Assembly (NCBI GenBank): GCA_001939145.1
Contig: LSRX01001369.1
Coordinates: 10,001-74,000, forward strand
Reading direction: 5' to 3'
From: Symbiodinium microadriaticum
Taxonomy: Eukaryota > Sar > Dinophyceae > Suessiales > Symbiodiniaceae
DNA length: 64,000 nucleotides
This document shows positions 1-9,700 of the stretch, in pieces. The position numbers were made by a program, and so were the translations under genes. How positions within the stretch are numbered: position 1 is the stretch's first letter; each line of letters opens with the position of its first letter. The notes beneath the pieces were generated by a model. It was not told the DNA's origin. It did not search any database and saw nothing but the letters and a program-made list of their open reading frames with translations.

Positions 1-64
1 ATATATATTTCTTTTTTGTTTTAATATCATTTCTCATAATATATATATATATATATATATATAT
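1..64. repeat. AT-rich tract ending in (AT)13
   Basis: The first 64 bases are almost pure A/T. Positions 39-64 are thirteen perfect AT dinucleotides. The following 75 bases stay AT- and pyrimidine-rich and run into an AG at 139-140, where the first candidate exon begins, so this may be the 3' part of an intron. That role is inferred. Confidence 0.8.
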
Positions 65-140
65 CACTGAATCTTGTTTTTGCTAGATGAAATCGAATCA
101 AATTTGTTCCTTTTCAATTTGATCAAGGCCGAGAATTTAG

Positions 141-705
141 CATCTTCGATGGCTGTCAATTGGAAGTATTGTAGGCCAGCTACAATTTCTGGGCAGATAT
201 GGATTTGACCATATCTATCTTCTCCGCACCCCTGTGCCAAGTGCGAACAAAACCCGAAGCCAAACTTCTGCTGGTTCCATGGTGGCTAACAGCACGAAGT
301 GGGCCAAGGAACCTCATTGTGCGGTGGATGCAGCCCTCGTCAACCCCGGAGCACCATCCACGGGGCCTTGCCCCAGTTCATTACGTTTGGAGGTGCGGCG
401 TGTCATTGCGCATGGAATCGGTAAGGCCTTGCCAACCTGGAAGCCAACGCACGGCACCGGATGAGCTCATCTTAGCAAAAGCCAAAGCCTACCTGCTGAG
501 GTGTTGCCTTTCGAGAGGAAAAGAGCTTCTTGAAGAAACTGGCTGGAAAAGCATGCTCCTGAAGCATTCGTACTTAGCGGCAGTCAGCTGGCACAAGAGG
601 CGAGCCGGAAACCAATGTGGGAAACTCACCCTGCCTCTGCTCAAACACTTGAAGGGCAAGCTCTTCTGTGGCGTGTCTCCAGTCGCCGCAGTGCTTGTTA
701 CATAG
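141..705 (+). CDS. Left-edge partial gene, two candidate exons, unknown function
   Basis: Two open segments join across a short intron. Exon 141-420 follows an AG preceded by AT/pyrimidine-rich DNA and reads 93 codons without a stop. GTAAGG begins at 421 and a CATCTTAG acceptor ends at 475. The 55-bp intron has phase 1, and the split codon (G + CA) restores exactly the frame that stays open to the stop at 703-705. The spliced reading gives about 169 residues. The first part is mixed and mildly hydrophobic. The second is rich in Lys, Leu and Glu (AKAKAYLL..., GKELLEETGWKSM), which suggests helix. Third codon positions are about 59% G/C in the second exon. There is no start codon, so the gene should continue to the left of the window. 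No family was recognised. It could instead be a decayed copy with a frameshift near 455. Confidence 0.35.
421..475 (+). other. Candidate 55-bp GT-AG intron
   Basis: The sequence starts GTAAGG after GGAATCG and ends CATCTTAG before CAAAAG. Removing it joins the upstream frame to a different downstream frame at phase 1 with no stop. This is short for a dinoflagellate intron. A frameshift in a pseudogene is the alternative. Confidence 0.35.
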
Positions 706-1458
706 GAGCTCGATCACTATAGGTTCGTTTCACCATACCGCTTTGACCGCGTTGAATGCAAGGCTTCCGGCATGTGGCGAAACACGTCTGCCAAAGCTCG
801 TCATCTTCAAGTTTGGCAACTCTTTTTACCTGCATTGCATGCATCCCAGTATACTTCCAATTGATGCTGCGGCAGTCCATGGGTGTCCCCGCACAGTCAC
901 AGGCAGCAACTGTCCAAAATCTACCACCCCCCTGTTGTAAACTTTCGAGTGAGCAGGCTGGGCACAAACCACCTCCACAGCTCCCTGCACAGCTGGTTGT
1001 GCCGACTCTCGGTCATCCAGCCGATAGTGTCGAAGACGGAACAACTTGAAAACGTTTTTTTTAATTGCTTTCTTAAGCCACCCCGAGACATTAAGAGGTG
1101 TCTGTGCACGCAAGGGTCAAGGGCTTGCTACCTTCCGAGAGTCTTGCCGGTCATGGCTTTTTGGCTCACACGAAACCGAGTCACAAGAATTGGCTTGCCG
1201 AACCTTAGGGCCTTAGGCATTGCCAAATTGTCAAGTTTAAACACGACCAGGGCACTGGTTTCCGAAGCTGTCGCCGCAGCGCTTTGAAACCACTGGCCTT
1301 AGTGCACTTTGGACTAGAATGGTGACTAGGCCGCCAAATTATGGATGCCTGGCAGTAAACCCCTGTGTCACTGAGACACCCGTGGCTGGATGGCCGTGAC
1401 ACGGGATGCACACTATGCCTATGCTTCTGCTTCTACATGTACAACTTTTCCGCACTAG
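706..1458. other. Ambiguous stretch, open frames on both strands
   Basis: Plausible frames overlap on opposite strands here: plus 883-1287 and minus 826-1113 and 698-967. The minus frames read GWLKKAIKKNVFKLFRLRHY and then, in another frame, a Cys-rich stretch. The first loosely recalls the opening strands of a PH domain, but the match is too short to claim. I could not choose a strand, so no gene is called. Confidence 0.3.
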
Positions 1459-1869
1459 GTGGTAAAGTCTTCGCTTCACAATCTCCTAATTGCCGGGATG
1501 GAGCAAATAGGTCTGGAACAGCGCTTCCGGCATGACACTCCTATCTCGGTAAACATCACCCGCACAGCCTCAAATATTGCCCACTGCGTTGCAGGCTTCG
1601 CAAGGTGCCGGAAATGTTGCCTGGTGAACTTGGTCGTGCAGCTGATCTTGGGTATGTTCGTCAGGAATTGCGAGGCTGCAGAGGCTAAGGTCAGAGCTGG
1701 GCGAAACATAACGACAGCTCTTGGGGCCTGCTCCGGCGTGCGAGGGCTCGTGATGGAGACGTCAGTCATCCATTGGCGCAATGGCTCGTGCTATAAATAC
1801 ACAAAGCACAAAGCGATGCCTGCTGCGGAGTGGTCATGCAGAGCGCAATGCAACCGTTATTTTTGTTAG
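1459..1869 (+). CDS. Candidate exon or small ORF, Cys-rich with a hydrophobic segment
   Basis: The open frame begins directly after a good acceptor-like site (CAACTTTTCCGCACTAG, ending 1458) and runs to a stop at 1867-1869. An in-frame ATG lies at 1498. Hand-counted third positions are about 65% G/C against about 48% at second positions over the first hundred codons from that ATG, the pattern expected of coding DNA at this composition. The product would contain several Cys residues (ARCRKCCL...) and a hydrophobic run (LVNLVVQLILGMFV) that could span a membrane. It ends in another Cys-rich segment. No family was recognised. It may be an internal exon of the plus-strand locus at 141-3817 rather than a single-exon gene. 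Confidence 0.3.
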   Translation: MVKSSLHNLLIAGMEQIGLEQRFRHDTPISVNITRTASNIAHCVAGFARCRKCCLVNLVVQLILGMFVRNCEAAEAKVRAGRNITTALGACSGVRGLVMETSVIHWRNGSCYKYTKHKAMPAAEWSCRAQCNRYFC

Positions 1870-1910
1870 TTCCTACCGCGATTTAGGGCTCAGACGTGTT
1901 CTGAAAATAG

Positions 1911-2096
1911 CTTGCGTGCCTCACTGCACGAAGTGGGTTCAACCGCATCATCGACTCTTTTGCCCAGCATAATTTGAGGAAAGTGGAAGTTTGCATTGGG
2001 CTCGTCTCACGTTCGTCTTACGTGAAGCAAAACTCACAAAACGGCGGTGCATTGCATATCTCGCCTCACAAAACATGCTGCTGCAGCTTCTCGTGA
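1911..2096 (+). CDS. Candidate exon, unknown function
   Basis: An acceptor-like CTGAAAATAG ends at 1910. The frame that begins at 1911 stays open for 61 codons to a TGA at 2094-2096. Its translation has the mixed composition of a real protein (SGFNRIIDSFAQHNLRKVEV). It has no start codon and lies on the same strand as the candidates on both sides. I found no donor that links it in phase to the exon at 1459, so its place in a gene model is unresolved. Confidence 0.2.
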   Translation, partial: LACLTARSGFNRIIDSFAQHNLRKVEVCIGLVSRSSYVKQNSQNGGALHISPHKTCCCSFS

Positions 2097-2618
2097 AGTT
2101 TCGGGCAGAATGAGTGGACAGTGATTCATCCCCGTCGCGCTTCCTCACCGGGTACCTGATGCACCTGCGCCTCAACACCGATCATTAGCCTGCATGGAGG
2201 CAGCAAAACAGCTCGTGTGAGTGTCCGATGCTACAAGCGGCCTCTGAGACTTTCGAGTGCCAGGGAAAAGTGCTCTGCTACGTGCTCGAAAGGTCTTCAT
2301 TTGCGCAAACGCCGCTGCGGCCGTGCTAGCTGCGGCTGCGGTAAGTATTTGCCACTGATCTGGTGGGCATTTGCCTGCGCATCGGACGGAGAGCTGTGCT
2401 TCCAGCGAAGGCGAAGAAGGCCTGAACTTTTGGAGGAAAACACCTGGGCCTGCTTCAAACGTGCAGTCTCTCCTTGCGGATGATCCCTACAGATGCCGAA
2501 CTCGGGTCTGGGAGTTGCCACGCAACTGGGCCACGGTCACGGTCCATGAAGGGCACGTCATCTAGCAAGCTGCTCGGCCGCAAACTGTACAACTCACCAC
2601 ACACACTGTGTTGGACAG

Positions 2619-3020
2619 TTGTTCTCAAACGTGGGCAGCCAAGTCGTGCCTGGACTGTGCATGCCGGCTTCAGAAGTACCGAGCCACGGTCAGCTAACAA
2701 ACAGGTCATCTCAACAACTTGTGCCAACTCCAGTCTGCCACGCGTGGCAAGGACTTTGCAGTCTGCAGTTGCAGCACTATTCTTATTTGCGTGCCTCGAA
2801 AAAACCTGTCTTATTGCGAGACATCACTCCGGTCATCTGGTGCGACATGTTCGTGGCAGGTCCGCCAACAGAACTATCTCCCAGGTCGAGCCGGATGAGC
2901 ATCCTGGTGTTTCAAGGAGCCTTCACCTCACGCTACGAACGCGTGGCTGCAGCTCCGACAGCACCTGCTGACTTGCGACGACCTCCGACAGCTACAGCGG
3001 AGGAGCTCAGTGAGGGTTGA
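2619..3020 (+). CDS. Candidate exon, unknown function
   Basis: The frame is open from just after a CAG (2616-2618, in TTGGACAG) to a TGA at 3018-3020, 133 codons. The second half looks most protein-like, with ASKKPVLLRDITPVIWCDMF, followed by a Pro/Ala/Thr-rich tail. A GTGAGG donor-like site sits at 3009, just before the stop, and TTTGCAG and GTTGCAG acceptor-like sites follow at about 3050 and 3080. It may therefore be spliced to the next frame instead of ending here. No family was recognised. Confidence 0.25.
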   Translation: MFSNVGSQVVPGLCMPASEVPSHGQLTNRSSQQLVPTPVCHAWQGLCSLQLQHYSYLRASKKPVLLRDITPVIWCDMFVAGPPTELSPRSSRMSILVFQGAFTSRYERVAAAPTAPADLRRPPTATAEELSEG

Positions 3021-3086
3021 CTCTATTCACGACCATACTAAGTTTGCAGGTGGGGGATTAGTACTGCCGAATGTTGCAGAAATCAT

Positions 3087-3317
3087 ATGCACCAAGATGC
3101 TATGGAGAGGTGTGAGATGCACCGACTAGCCAAACCACTCCCCATCAATGCCAAGGTAGCACTCATGCGATTGCTGCAGGAGGCATGCTTTCGCAGGCGC
3201 ACTGCCATGCATCCGACCATGTCGAACGTGCAAGACCTGGTGGCACGGCGTTGTGTTCGGCCGCACCGCCACGAGCGACTCAGTACTGTCACGTCGGCAT
3301 CTGGGCTTGTGCTGTGA
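3087..3317 (+). CDS. Candidate exon, helical Met/Arg-rich segment
   Basis: The frame reads 76 codons from an ATG at 3087. It opens MHQDAMERCEMHRLAKPLPI, then continues with AKVALMRLLQEACFRRR and a basic tail, and could form a basic amphipathic helix. The terminal TGA (3315-3317) lies inside a GTGAGC donor-like sequence starting at 3314, and a weaker GTGCTG at 3309 is in phase with the exon starting at 3452. That makes an internal exon plausible. Function is unknown. Confidence 0.25.
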   Translation: MHQDAMERCEMHRLAKPLPINAKVALMRLLQEACFRRRTAMHPTMSNVQDLVARRCVRPHRHERLSTVTSASGLVL

Positions 3318-3451
3318 GCAGGCAGCAGATCCGCTAATCTGTGCCGTCGCTTCTTTTTTTGGCGCTGTCAGCTGTGTTCGTCCTTGAGTGACCAAGATTA
3401 CTCGCAAGGAACAGCAAAGCGGCGCATTATCTAGACAAATTTTCATTTTAG

Positions 3452-3817
3452 CGACCTTTGGGATTCGCCGTCGTGTATACAGGCAGGAAGGACTGGAAAT
3501 TCGAGGCGACAGACTGCAGTCACACTGCGCGGGTGCCTCTGCACCACAAGCTAGAATGCCGATGCCAGTCAAGGGTGGCAGCAACAGAGCGGAAGGCTTT
3601 GGCAACTGCAAGCACCACCTACGCCCAAAAGTTGAGCCTCTGGCTGACACACAGATATGCACGGCTCAGAAGCACAACTGGCTCGGGTGAAGCTCTCTTG
3701 GCATGGGAACAAAGAAACAGGATGCCAGCCGTGCTCTCTTTGATGTACGAGGAGCGAGGGGCGCCAGCATCAAGTAGACACATGAAAGAATACAACAACA
3801 CAACGAAGAAACAATAG
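3452..3817 (+). CDS. Candidate terminal exon, unknown function
   Basis: A strong acceptor-like site (AATTTTCATTTTAG) ends at 3451. The frame opened there is uninterrupted to a TAG at 3815-3817, 121 codons. Third positions are about 60% G/C overall and higher before the last 20 codons. The translation is Lys/Glu/Arg-rich, with VVYTGRKDWKFEATDC near its start and a hydrophilic end (HMKEYNNTTKKQ). It is probably the last exon of the plus-strand locus. The preceding frame can join it in phase only through a non-consensus donor at 3309. Confidence 0.3.
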   Translation, partial: RPLGFAVVYTGRKDWKFEATDCSHTARVPLHHKLECRCQSRVAATERKALATASTTYAQKLSLWLTHRYARLRSTTGSGEALLAWEQRNRMPAVLSLMYEERGAPASSRHMKEYNNTTKKQ

Positions 3818-4746
3818 GCTTCACATCCCTGCTGGTGAACAAATGGCTTTGCATATGGCGGCATCGTGTTCTGTGCGAAGTGGGGTTTATAATAAGGTCA
3901 CAGGCCATGATACCATGTAAAGGACCTATACCCTGAGGCTTCATAAAGATGCAAACGGTCTTGGACACGCTCGCACTGACGGCCGAAGCACAGGGAAAGG
4001 GCTCGACCGAGAGATTCCTGGCAATGGAGAGGGCTAAGCCCTCCAGAGGCAATGAACTGCGAGGAAGGTAACCATCTTGAAGCCGGTCACATTAAGATCT
4101 CTGCAGATCTGCGAAGCCCCAGGGCCGTGCCGAAAGGCGCTCTGTGCTCCAACAAGAGCACGCACTGCCGGAGCCTCGGGCTGAATGCCATATAGCATGG
4201 AGGTGCTCCGTGGGCGCCATGTGGGTGTCACGAGTTCTCTCCTCCGAGACCACGATGCCCTGGACCGCCCTGCGCTGAAGGGGTAAGGAAAAACCAAACA
4301 AGGAGCACGGTGCCCATGGCAAACTTCACGAAGCCTAGCAGTGAGCTCGGCGATAGCAGCCGCACGTGCCAGCCGGAGAAGCCCGAGCCTGTCGGCACGC
4401 TGGTCGACGAAATTGCAGAGTCCACACTAACGCCTGCTTAGCTTCAGGTAATGCTGGCAGACACGGAACGACCCGAGTCCGGAAGTGGCCGGAATCAGCT
4501 TAGGCCCGGAAGCACTTAGACTTAGCTTCTCCAGCCGTCTGTGGCTGTAGGAGCACCGTGGACGGGAAGCTTGGAAGAAGGCGCAGCCAGCCGCTTCCCC
4601 TGTCATGGCTCAGAGGTGGCAAAGCTCGGAGAAGACTCCTAGGCTGGGTCGGGCGCATCAGTGTTGAGGCAGGCGCTTCCGACCTCCACAAGTTCGGCCG
4701 AGCATGAGGCTACTCTTGTTTGCAAAAAAACAATACCGCTGGTCGT
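3818..4746. other. No supported gene
   Basis: Only short overlapping frames on both strands. No repeat, RNA or convincing exon is visible. Confidence 0.4.
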
Positions 4747-5156
4747 GCAGACACTCTTGTTGGCAGTCGTTGTTTAACTTCGCTTTCCCTCCCGAGGATA
4801 TCTTTTTTGCTTCTCAGCAGATAAGAAGGAACGGTCAGCAGCTCTGCTGTCGAGCATCTTTCTGCACCGTCCGCTTCACATGCAGGAGGATCAAACACGC
4901 GCAGGCATCCAACCCTTGGTAAAAGCAGGCTTGTCTGCACCGCTGCTTGATTGAGGCAGCAGCTACCGTCTTGGCTGTGTCGCGTTCATGGGTGCGTGCA
5001 TCCCGAAATCCCATGCCTCATGCTGATGACTAGTAGGATGACATCACGCTGGTAATTCCCGGTGACACCTTCTCCAACAAAGGCGCTTTTGGCCCAAACC
5101 AGGGTAGACGATTCGGTGAGCCGGAAAGAAAGTGCAAAGAGGCCGCGGACCTCACA
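4747..5156. repeat. Dispersed repeat, copy A
   Basis: This block recurs in direct orientation at 6330-6733. From the shared GATAAGAAGGAACGGTC onward I count about ten substitutions in roughly 340 bp, so the copies are about 97% identical. The first 70 bases are more diverged and carry small indels. Diverged similarity continues beyond the block: 5336-5376 matches 6798-6838, and 5502-5527 matches 7112-7137. The 10-mer CAATACCGCT lies at both 4731 and 6233. The original unit was therefore longer and has since gained and lost segments. Neither copy has a convincing ORF or recognisable element termini. Confidence 0.85.
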
Positions 5157-6329
5157 GCCCACACTCCGGCCCGCCGGCATGTGTATCTAACTTGTCGAGC
5201 TTTTGTGATAGGTTTGAGGAAGTGCAGGTGCCCTGGAAAGATTGGAACACGAGACCCAAGGGCCCCAGTAGCCACCGGGGGCCTCGCTGAGAGCCCAAGG
5301 GAGACGGAGACACGACGGAAGCTTTTAGTCCTCTCCTGATAGGGGCACTGAACGGTTTGGGTTGCCGGCGTACCGATTGTCATCAATTAACAAGTGGAAG
5401 TCTTCCCAGCGGTCGCGATAGTCCATTTTGGGGCCTTGAGGCCTGTCGCAGTTGACCAAAACCACAGGCCACCTCGCAAGATTGTACCCACAGTGCAGTG
5501 AGTAGGGGAGTTGTAGGCAGTGTTGCCACTATCTTGCTGTGACATGATTCTGGAGCACAAGCCCGAGGCTGCAGCTGGCAACTTTGGCCACACCTCTCAA
5601 GGAACCTTGCTTCTCCTATATGCACTCGAGCATTCGCTACACGGGCAGCGGTACTCTTTGTATCTTGGACAAGCTCGGTGGTTCAGTGCTTGAGGAGTGC
5701 CACATCCGAAGACATACTGCAGCCCGAGCGGCTCAGCTGAGTGGAGGCTACTTTCGCACTGTGAGGCTGTTTCTTGTACTCTGTCGCACTAGTCACCTGT
5801 ACGATTTTGGCGGGGCAGGATGCAAGCACCTCCTTCCTTCATTACCAACGCACTGATTCCATGCAGCCTTCCTGGTCGAGGTATGACAGCATCATGTCAT
5901 CAAGACTGGCCAGAAGCTCACTGCTGCGTCTTCACTGGGATCTCGCGCACATCTGCAGGCGAATCGCAAGTGTCCTTTTAGAGTGCTTTGTTGCCAGCGA
6001 CTTGGGTGATGCCTCGAAAGACACCCCGCTACCCCGCTTGCCTTCCAAACTCAAATGTTTCATCGCATGATGATGTCCTCAACGTTCTTCACCCTTCGCG
6101 CTTCAAAGTGGGTAGATACAGAAGACATCAGACAGAATATGCACCTGCTGCTGCGCGGGGCGACAGAGCTTTATGCTGCATGTGCCCATTCCCGAATGCC
6201 CGTGCCGACACTGCCCAGCCCCGGTCGCGCGTCAATACCGCTCAGCTTGACGCCGACAAGTAGGCCTGAGTCTGATCAGTGGAGAAGATCCTGGGCATCA
6301 CCTGGTGCACTCGGCATCCTGTGCCCACG
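5157..6329. other. Spacer between the two repeat copies
   Basis: Contains the diverged parts of the repeat noted under copy A. Plus-strand frames at 5774-6070 and 6055 onward (for example SKWVDTEDIRQNMHLLL) look mildly protein-like but lack supporting splice or start signals, so they are not called. Confidence 0.4.
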
Positions 6330-6733
6330 GCAGCCGACACTCTTCGGGGAAGTCGCTGTTCAACCTTGCGTTCCGGCCCGAGGATATCCTTTAGCAGATA
6401 AGAAGGAACGGTCAGCAGCTCTGCTGTCGCGCATCTTTCTGCACCGTCGGCTTCACATGCAGGAAGATCAAATAAGCGCAGGCATCCAACCCTTGGCAAA
6501 AGCAGGCTTGTCTGCACCGCTGCTTGATTGAGGCAGCAGCTACCGTCTTGGCTGTGTCGCGTTCATGGGTGCGTGCATCCCGAAATCCCATGCCTCGTGC
6601 TGATAACTAGTAGGATGACATCACCCTGGTAATTCCCGGTGACACCTTCTCCAACAAAAGCGCTTTTGGCCCAAACCAGGGTAGACGATTCGGTGAGCCG
6701 GAAAGAAAGTGCAAAGAGGCCGCGGACCTCACA
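6330..6733. repeat. Dispersed repeat, copy B
   Basis: Second copy of the block at 4747-5156, in the same orientation. The near-perfect match stops at CGCGGACCTCACA in both copies. Downstream, copy A carries about 130 bp that copy B lacks before similarity resumes. Confidence 0.85.
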
Positions 6734-9700
6734 ACATCTGACTTTCGAGCATTCGTGACAAGCCAAGGGAGACTCTACTGAAAGCCCTAGCCTACTGCTG
6801 ATAGGGGTGCTGAAAGATCTTGACTCACGGCGTACCGAGTGGCAGCGGTTGCAAACGAAAGCCTGCCCAACCATCGTGATGCCTCCTTGAGGGTCGTGTA
6901 CTGGACCTTCTAAGGTTTCTACAGGATGTCAAGGGTTTGGAGCACTGCACAGTCGTGTTTCTTTCGCATGCAAGGCACTGCATGAAGCATGCAGTTCCCA
7001 GTTCCCCACTACATGACCTTCTCTCTTGACTCGTAGTGGCAACTGACTACACCGGATGCTTCTGTAGAAGCAGGCCCAATCGATAACGAGGGCATCCCCC
7101 AAGCACGGTTATGAGGGGAGTTGTATGCAGTGTTGTCGATTTAGCCACACTGTTCAGGTTTGTGGCAAGACCTAGGCAGTGCACGTGGCGGTCAGCCCAC
7201 TGACCACCGGCAGCCTGACTCTGCCTGGAGGTCCGCAGATCGACCAGGCTTTCGGCTGGAGAGTGCATGTCTCCACTTGAGGTACTTGAGCAGATAACGA
7301 GAGCAAACTCGAACCGAGCTTGTGATGCAATCGGATTCATCAGGGAAGGTGGGGTGATTTCAAGGCAACAGTTCCTGCCGCTTTTCGGAGAATATATGCC
7401 ATGGAACTATATTAGTAGTACTAGAAGCGTATGCACGACATCCTTCTTGTGTGGAGGTGCAACATTGGGGGTTACTGCACTGGAAGGCGCACAGCCTGTC
7501 CTCGTAAAGATCGCTGGCTCAAAATACATGCTTCGAGCTTTCTCATCTATTCTCTTCGAGTCTCGCAAACGGGCTTGGGACACGGAACCAAGATACGAGG
7601 GCCATCAGTAACGCATGGCAGCAGTCAGCTGACCGTCAGGCAAAACATGTAGAAGCGGACATTGTGCAACTCCAGCATGCAAGGCGAAGTCGCGGTCCCC
7701 TGTGGTGTGGGCGAACTCGCGGCGCTCTTCACAGTCCCCTGTGGAGCGAAGATTGGGCTCTCGAAGGATGCACTCCGACTTCGAAACCACTGCCTACTTC
7801 TGGCTTCCATGCATTCCAGCGAACGACCAAACCAGATCTTGTGCTTAGCATCATGCTGCTTAGACACAGAAGCTCAAGTAGAACAGCAACCGACTGATCA
7901 CGAAGGCTGAGGTGTTTCAAGCACACCTGCAGACTGGCCGTGGGAGAGGGCCATCTGGATGGGTCTTGGTGAGCATAGCGGCTCGAGATATCGGTACAAT
8001 GACATATGTAATGGCATCAAGCAGACGCGAGACCTTGTTTCATCCAGGTCCTTTGCTGGAGAGTGGCGCAAATGCCATTCGGTCTCAAGGAATCTTGATG
8101 GCTGATGTCCAAGGTGTTCCAAATCTGTGCAACTATCCACCATTCTAAGGACCTCATTCACTTATCCGACTTATCCGGCCTTGCCCTCCCAGTGAAGTCG
8201 CCATGACCAAACCGTATCTAAAGGACCTTGAGGGTATGTTGAGGTTTAGGATGGGTTACAATTACAAATTACAAATGATTCTTCAACGCTGTCTCTCTGA
8301 TGACTATCTGGACTACCTGTTCGACATGCTGCGGATGTCCTCATGCATCCATCGCGTCTGGAGTTTTGATTTGCTTGAACAGGTTCCCGTCGATGTCGGA
8401 ACAATGCTCAGCTGTGGAAGACCTCACAGCTACGGGCATTGCTCATTGAAGCTTCGGACATCATTACAGAACAAGGTTCAGTTCACGCAGATTCTGCGTA
8501 ACCTGTGAAAATTCGCAGGGATCCGCGATGCGCGACATGGCCAAAGAAGTGCCAAGTTGCAGAGGGAGTCCTGAAGCAGCGGACGTTACACCCTTGATCC
8601 TGTGAATTCCTGCGATTTTCTGATTCTTCACACCGACAATCTTCAAGAGCTCCTTCAAGAGCCCACTGCTGCACCACAGCCCCAAGCCTCTACTTACAGC
8701 TACTAAATGTGGATGAGAACGAGACAGAGCGGGCAGACGGCGACAGGCCAGCCCTGCAACGCTGGAGCATCTGACATGGGAGTCTCATGGTACAGCAATG
8801 CTCACAGCATTAAAAGGCTTCTTTGTATGGTGCTTCACACTCGAAGTGCTGCTGGGCACCCCGGTCTTCCACAGTGGCAAGAACCGGAGTAGCAGAAGGC
8901 CCATGGAGCTGCATGCTGCCTGTGCTGCCTGTGCTGCCCGTGACAGCAAGCATTGTCGCATCTTCATTCAAGGAGAGACATGTTCGCCGAAGCCTCCGCT
9001 TAGTACGACGGATACGCGCGTCAATCGCTTGTGCAATCCACCCTGCACCACGCTCGCCCACTCCGGTGCAAGATGCAGGACGAAGCGGCCCCGGGCAGTG
9101 CCTTAGTGCTTTAGCAGCGCCACATCGCCGGAAGGCTCATGGCTGCCCTTTGTCTCAAGATGACCTGCTGCCGCCACGAAGGAATGTGCGCAGGGATTCA
9201 CGCATGCAAGCCAGACAGAAGCGGTTCCACAGACCATCTCGCGCAGGCCGTGGGGAGGTCCCGTGCTCTTTAGAGAAGCACGGGCAAGGCTTCCACAGCC
9301 CACATTACGTGGAAAGGATCCACAAGGCTGTGACATTCGACCTTGAGCTTGCCAGCGTCACCTCGGCCCAACATCTCTTGTGATTACTGCAGGCGCCAGA
9401 AGTGAGGGCAGCAGAAGGGCCCGTTTTAGCTTGCTCGCGGTCTTCTAACATCCCTAGCATCCCAGCACTTGCAAGTTAGACATCCTGCATGCTGACAAGC
9501 TTGTGAGCTACGCGCTTCGCCCTAGGACTAGCAGTGACTAGCAGGCCAGGGCCAAAGCCCAGGCCATCTCCGCCCCAGCGGCCACGCGATGCGTGCAATG
9601 GCAAGTTACAGAAGTTGCGGGATGCTGGAGACTTACGGGACGGGAAGACCTGTCGCGAGTGGACCGCGTCACAGTCAAGGTGTGAGCCCTGCTCCCGGCC

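Noticed and set aside
826-1113. Minus frame with GWLKK...FKLFRLRHY, like the start of a PH domain
   Set aside because: The match covers two strands at most. The rest does not fit and the plus strand is also open.
1150-1170. TTTTTGGCTCA resembling the end of the dinoflagellate spliced leader; also near 28020 and 62330
   Set aside because: Only 7-10 bases match and the upstream half of the leader does not. Matches of this length occur by chance in 64 kb.
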